Source: Telopea speciosissima (Eukaryota; Streptophyta; Magnoliopsida; Proteales; Proteaceae). Taken from it: 64,000 bases of DNA. How positions within the stretch are numbered: position 1 is the stretch's first letter; every line of letters starts with the position of its first letter. A program made the translations under genes and the position numbers. Below are positions 58,930 through 64,000 of this stretch, piece by piece. The notes beneath the pieces were generated by a model. It had not been told where the DNA came from, ran no database searches, and was given only the letters and a program-made list of their open reading frames with translations. The stretch covers positions 10,739,563 through 10,803,562 of the forward strand of contig NC_057922.1 of the NCBI RefSeq assembly GCF_018873765.1, in the 5' to 3' direction.

Positions 58930-59290
58930 AAAATCCTATAAGAACTGTAAGACTAACAATATTGTATGAAGCTAAATGTTTGGTAACAACACAAACATAA
59001 TAAATGTAGCTGAGATGGATGAGTGGAAAAACTAGCAGAGACAAAATGAGAAATGAAAAAATTTGGGATTTATTAGGAGTGGCTCCAATAGAGGTTGAAA
59101 GAGAGAAATTTTATGTGGCATGGGAATTTGCAATGGAGGTTTTGAGTGCACTGGTAAGAGGACTTGATATAATGCAAGATTGGAGGAGTTAAAAGACCAC
59201 AAGTGTGGGTTAAACAAAGTTGAATGGTGAAATAGGATTCATTTAGCTGATCCCATTTAGTTGGGAAAATGATTAGTTGAGTCGAGTTAT
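58930..59290 (+). pseudogene. RTE-type LINE 3' end fragment
   Basis: Plus-strand words LYEAKCL near 58965, MSGKTSRDKMRNEKIWDLLG near 59018 and LNGEIGFI near 59220 follow the C-terminal order of RTE reverse transcriptase ORFs. CCCATTTAGTTGGGA is the usual RTE 3' terminus. Broken by stops and shifts. Confidence 0.72.
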
Positions 59291-60933
59291 ACTTACAAAA
59301 GCACTATCTGCCCTTCAGTTTTTTAATTCTGACTTGTTCCTATGCATTCTGCTCTAATTTTGTGACTTTAGTTCATTGTAAAGTATCATGAAATTAGGAC
59401 ATGTTTGAAGACAAAGGCCCACCTCCAATGATTTCCAGCGAACATAGTGTTTAAAGACTGATTAATTACCAAACCATCATGGTACATGCTTCCAATTTTA
59501 CCCAGTGCAACCCAATTGACCAGTCAATAATATCTGCAGAAAATAAAAGAAATTTAATGTAATGAAAGAAAAAAAAAAAAAACCAAAGGTGTCTTTAGAG
59601 ATGGTACAGAGGGTGGGTAGTATTTAGTTTTTGACGAGGCTGATGGTGTGATTCTCTTCACTCATGCTGAGCTCCTTGCTTTTAGCCAGGGGCTGAGATT
59701 CAAGTTATCATCAAGAGGCTGAGTTGAGTAATAGAGATCATGGTGATTGGTGCATATCACCAATCCGAAATCATAGGTGCTTGCAAAATAAAATTTGAAG
59801 GTATGGTCTCTCACTGTTTGTCTATCCCTGCAGCATTACAAGGAGGAAATGCATATTACATATTCAATAATTTGGTCAATATATGTGATTATGATCCCAC
59901 CACTAGTTTTTCTACAAGTTACTGTAACATTTTCTGATTTATGCAATTTTCTACATGATTAGCATTCACCATGATCAATAAATTTCCTCTTCTGTCTCCC
60001 TCCCCCAAAGAGAAAAAAATGTAGTTTTGCTTTGAGATAAAAATAATTTCAACTGCCAATTATGTTTGATCAGTTTGGATCGAAGGATGTATGTAAATTG
60101 ACTCGGCTTTTTACATTTCATTGGTTGATTCGATGTTTATCAGATACTGTGAAGAAAGCTTCCCTTTTGATTACGTTGCATTTTTATCTTCCCTCAAACG
60201 AGATCAATTAACCTCTTCCTAAAGTTCGAGTTAGATTCTTTCTATCATTTATTATTTTGACATAAACTTACAACCTTCTTCTTACCCTCTTTTGGCAGGG
60301 TCTGTTATTCATTCTGCTGGATTATTGTGGATTCCTGTTAGCGTGGAACTGATAAGTTTTATTGGTGATGAGATGTGATAGCCAATAAGTTTAATAAATT
60401 GTGATCTTTCTTGTGCTGGCAATTCAATACACACAAATTTCTTTATGTTTTCCGCTTCCTAGCGGCTCTGTGTTGACCGTCAAAACATGTCTTCAATTCT
60501 ACAGTTGCTATTTTATTGATTTCAATTATTTTTAAGATGGTGCTGATCATCCTTTTGGCATGGGGTTACTTACGTTGGTTTAATTGGATGGGAAAATATA
60601 ATAGCTGGAGGTGGAGGTGTCTTTTCTTTCTTGACCATGTTTTCCTTTAGTCATGGTCAAAGGAGATCGATGCCTTCGGATGGTGTCCATAGGGTATAGA
60701 GGAACAGTGGGGGTTATTATCGATCATTTGTAAATATGAGGCAGATGTTAACACCATTGAACTTTGTAAGAGAGAAGAGGGAGGGTGGAAGTTGTTTTGA
60801 GTTATGCAATCTAACAGGCCTAACAAGCAAGCACCGTTTGCACCTCCCCACTGAGGGATGAAGGCCATAGGGATGAATGTGAAAGTCCAGAAGAGAACAT
60901 GGTTCAAGGAATCAATATCGAATTGGTCGATTC
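59291..60933. other. gene-free stretch
   Basis: Nothing firm. A weak LINE RNase H-like phrase (HAELLAFSQGLRF) occurs near 59665-59705. The frame at 60647-60907 (-) has no domain. Confidence 0.35.
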
Positions 60934-61849
60934 GTATTAGTTAGGGGTGTCAAACGGTCGGTTTGGTTTGGTTTTGGTCGGGCTGAATTGGTTTCGGTCT
61001 TAGAATGGTTAGACCAAAACCAAACTGTTAAGAAATTTTGGTTTTTGGTCGGTTTTGGTTTTGATCCGGCGCCGTTTCAGTTTATTTCGATTTTTCAATA
61101 TCGGGTTATTACCGGTTTAGATTGGTTTGTTTTTGGGTTTGAGGCACAATGAAATATTGAATTCATAGTGAGGAAAGATTCGATAAAAACACCTTAATTC
61201 ACCTTCTCCAAGTCAAAACAAGTATGCAACCATAAACAAGAAAATTGATTTAATATGTTCCTGTTGTAATTCAAATAAAAAAAAAATAAATTATATAGGG
61301 AAGAATGGAAGATATATTCAAATCAATGGATAATTATTGTTACAAATAATATAATTATTTATCATTAATTGTAAGGGGAAGATAATTAAAATTGAAATCA
61401 AAGAATAGTCATGGAGAAGATAATTAATATTAAAATCACAGAATGAACCTACTTTCAAATCATTTATTTGGCAACCAACTAATTTTGCATAGTAAACAAG
61501 GAAATTAATGGAAGAAGCATTGTTAAAATGAAATTTCTTTTTTTCATAACCTGTTGATTTGTAACAATTCCCCTTACAACTAGAAATTTGTTCACTAACT
61601 CAATGATTTTTCTTTATCAATTCATCTATTCATAACCTTGTACTCAATGATTTTTTTTATTGTTTTCATTCGGTTCGGGTTTCGGTTAGCTATCGGTTGG
61701 TCCGGTGCGGTCTGATTTTCAGTCGATCCCATCATACCCCAATCCAAAACCAATCCAATAAGGATCGGTTCGATTCGATCCAGGTTTTTTTGATTGGTTT
61801 CGATCAATCTTAACGGTTCGGCCTAGGTTTTGACACCCTTAGTATTAGT
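60934..61849. mobile_element. 900 bp hAT-like element, GGTGTCAAA family
   Basis: The body 60942-61841 begins TAGGGGTGTCAAACGG and ends GGTTTTGACACCCTTA. The exact 8 bp GTATTAGT is duplicated at 60934-60941 and 61842-61849. Subterminal GGTTTCGGT/ACCGAAAC words repeat. No transposase frame; non-autonomous. Confidence 0.88.
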
Positions 61850-62660
61850 ATCAGTAGAGACTGATATCAACTCCTGAGTGATACAATACCATCCAGGGAT
61901 ATTGACCAAGGGTAAAAAAGTAAATAAATTTGATTTTTATTAATTTAAGGGTAAAAACTGTTCGATCCGGATTGGTATTGTATCGGTACCGGCTGAGATT
62001 GCTATTTATCTGGATCGATATCAGTTGAGACTGAAAACAATCTTGATCCCGGTACCGCTTGCTAAAACCTTGAAAAAGAGAGGAGGTGCTGAACAAAGAC
62101 TCCAGCTGGCCTCCAAGTCACAATGTGTTTTAATTCCTGGTTATCAATAGCCAAATATTTCTCTTTTGTATTTTGGGTTGAAGTTCACAAGTCATTGATA
62201 AATGCATTGTAGATTTGTAGGTTTTTGAGTGTGCTAGTATAGAAGGAGAATTTGATTCAGATCGAAGGAGCTATAAAAAGGGTCTAGGATAAACCCTAAA
62301 TAATTCTAAGAGAAATGATGAGAAAAGATATGCATTCCTTAGGACCAATAATAATATAGCTCTGAATTGAACTGATTACAGAAAATCAGTCCACATAGAT
62401 GATCCCATTTTGTTGGGAAAATGCTGAATTATTATTATTGAAATTTATTAGCCAAAAATTAGTAATGCTTATCAGATTCTCTCTTTCTCTCTCTCTCTAA
62501 AAAAAAATAATGTTTTAAAGACGGGGTAAGATGCTAGTGAGTTTGTAACCTCCATTAATGGTCCATGCCAACAGCTCTTCTCAATCCCTTGAAATGACAA
62601 AACGTTTAGTGATTAATGGTTCTAAAATCTCTCTATTAGAGCTGAGAATAAGGTTTCAAA
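61850..62660. other. repeat words and gene-free sequence
   Basis: 61850-62075 holds GATATCAGT/GGTACCGG words related to those at 7950-8160 and 33090-33250. An RTE 3' terminus word (CCCATTTTGTTGGGA) lies near 62403. No gene. Confidence 0.4.
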
Positions 62661-63076
62661 TACGCAAAAATTCCAATTAGACAAGACTATCTCTCTCTCT
62701 CTCTCTCTGTCTGTGTGGCTGTTTTGACCAATCAACAATCGTCATCATCTCCTTTCTTCTTCACTAATATTGGAGTGTACAGTTCTGGTATTTTGAGTTT
62801 TATGAGCTGTTCTTAGTTAACTCGAGAAATGACAAATATACCCTTCCTTAACACGTTTTTCTGTTAGTAAATTGTAATTTCTGTCTGCCACACTTTCATG
62901 TGTCTCTATCTCTCGTTGTCAAATCAAGGGGGCAAATATGTCTTTTCATGTGAGAAAAAAAAAGATAGACTCATGGGAGTATTGGTGTAAGCCACACTTT
63001 CGAACAGAGATCTTTTTCTGTAATTATAACTATATACTCTCCCGCTGTCCCTTAATCTCAAACAATAATAACTAAG

Positions 63077-63113
<37 letters not shown>

Positions 63114-63360
63114 GCCATCCATTTCCACGGCATTTCATTGTCTCGCTTCCCCTCCAACTTCTTTTGTTTTATATAGTTTCCCCTGTGACGCAGTTCTATA
63201 AATTTTTTCTTGCTTTTCGGAGAGAAACCACGAACCCTTATGCTCTTAACAATTTCCCATCCATTTCTTCTTTTCTTTAACATCAGTAACAATCTCCTGG
63301 CGAGACATTATTCGTTCCAAGACTCAACTGTGTGATTTCCTTCCTTCTAAGCTTTCTGCC
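62661..63360. promoter_or_regulatory. CT-rich promoter/leader-like region
   Basis: (CT)n tracts at about 62690-62708 and 63079-63108, and long pyrimidine stretches after 63110, are typical of plant core promoters and 5' leaders. With the repeat array that follows, this suggests a gene starting near or beyond the right edge on the + strand. The gene body itself is not in the window. Confidence 0.35.
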
Positions 63361-64000
63361 CATTTCTCAATATGGCTTTTGGTTTCTCTCCGTAGTTTTT
63401 TTTTTTTTTTTTTCAAGTTTTACGAGCATAAGGGTTCCTGTTTTTTTTCCTTCCTTCTCAGCCTCTCTCAACTCTTCAACATGGCTTGTGCTTTCTTCCG
63501 CTAAATTTCTAGCTTTAAGCCAAGCCCAACTGCTCCTTTCTCAGGCTCTCACCACCTCCTTCCTCTTCAACATGGCTTGTGCTTTCTTCCGCTAAATTTC
63601 TAGCTTTAAGCGTAAGAGGATTGATTTATCCCTTTCTTCCTTCTGATCAGGCTCTCACCTCTTTCCTCTTCAACATGGCTTGTGGTTTTTTCCGCTAAAT
63701 TTCTAGTTTTAGGCGCTAAGGGATCCTATTTTTCCTCCATCTCAAGCCCTTAGCTCGTTACTCTTAAATATGGCTTTTGGTTTATTCCGCTAAATCTTTA
63801 GCTTTAGGCACTATGAGATCCTGTTTTTCTTCCTTCGCAGGCTCTTAGCTCGCTCCTCTTCAATATGGCTTTTGGTTTATCCCGCTAAATTTCTAGCTTT
63901 ATGCACTAAGGGATCTTGTTTGTCTTCCTTCTCCAGGCTCTCAGCTCGTTCCTCTTCAATATCATGGCTTTTGGTCTATTGAGCTAATTTTTTTGCTTTA
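63350..64000 (+). repeat. ~91-109 bp tandem repeat, each unit with a 7-codon ORF
   Basis: Seven units. Each holds a pyrimidine tract with an AG, a CTCTTCAA(C/T)-like word, then ATGGCTT.. and a stop 24 nt later. The ATGs are at 63372, 63481, 63572, 63675, 63770, 63865 and 63964. Translations are MAFGFSP, MACAFFR, MACAFFR, MACGFFR, MAFGLFR, MAFGLSR and MAFGLLS, each ending in a stop codon. The array runs off the right edge. Confidence 0.8.

Overview
The window is nuclear DNA from a flowering plant. It carries intron-rich genes with GT-AG junctions, chloroplast-targeted and apoplastic plant protein families, and dense plant-type transposons (copia and L1/RTE elements, hAT and Mutator MITEs, tRNA-derived SINEs). 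The species cannot be named from the sequence. Base composition is AT-rich and about a tenth or less of the window is coding. All host genes I can support lie on the + strand. Exons below were assigned by eye from splice sites and reading-frame phase.

Layout. Positions 1-9.5 kb are gene-free: dispersed repeats, a SINE with target-site duplications (6863-7068) and a 1.26 kb foldback palindrome (7582-8841). At 9581-12022 is a six-exon calcineurin-B-like EF-hand gene. At 12972-15782 is an unrecognised coiled-coil gene whose second intron holds a 419 bp tandem duplication that may carry a duplicated exon. At 17556-43744 is a 15-exon PHT4;5/ANTR6-type plastid anion (phosphate) transporter. Its introns are swollen by nested mobile elements: a broken RTE LINE, SINEs, an internally deleted LTR element with hAT insertions in both LTRs, a nearly identical-LTR copia element, an L1 ORF1 fragment and a second copia fragment.

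Positions 45.1-54.1 kb form a duplicated TPD1-like locus. It contains a pseudogene (46154-46626), an orphan first exon (50761-50824) and an intact two-exon gene (53543-54034). These are separated by a young truncated L1 insertion, MITEs, a minisatellite and a solo LTR. Because duplicated flanks survive, several insertions can be compared with an empty site inside this same window. At 55864-56725 lies a compact two-cistron locus: the anaphase-promoting-complex subunit CDC26, then the triphosphate tunnel metalloenzyme TTM3, 61 nt apart, with no ATG in the leader or the gap. The remaining right part is repeats and LINE debris. It ends at the window edge with a 5'-leader-like CT-rich region holding seven regularly spaced, nearly identical 7-codon ORFs.

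No operon-like pathway links the genes apart from the CDC26-TTM3 pair.
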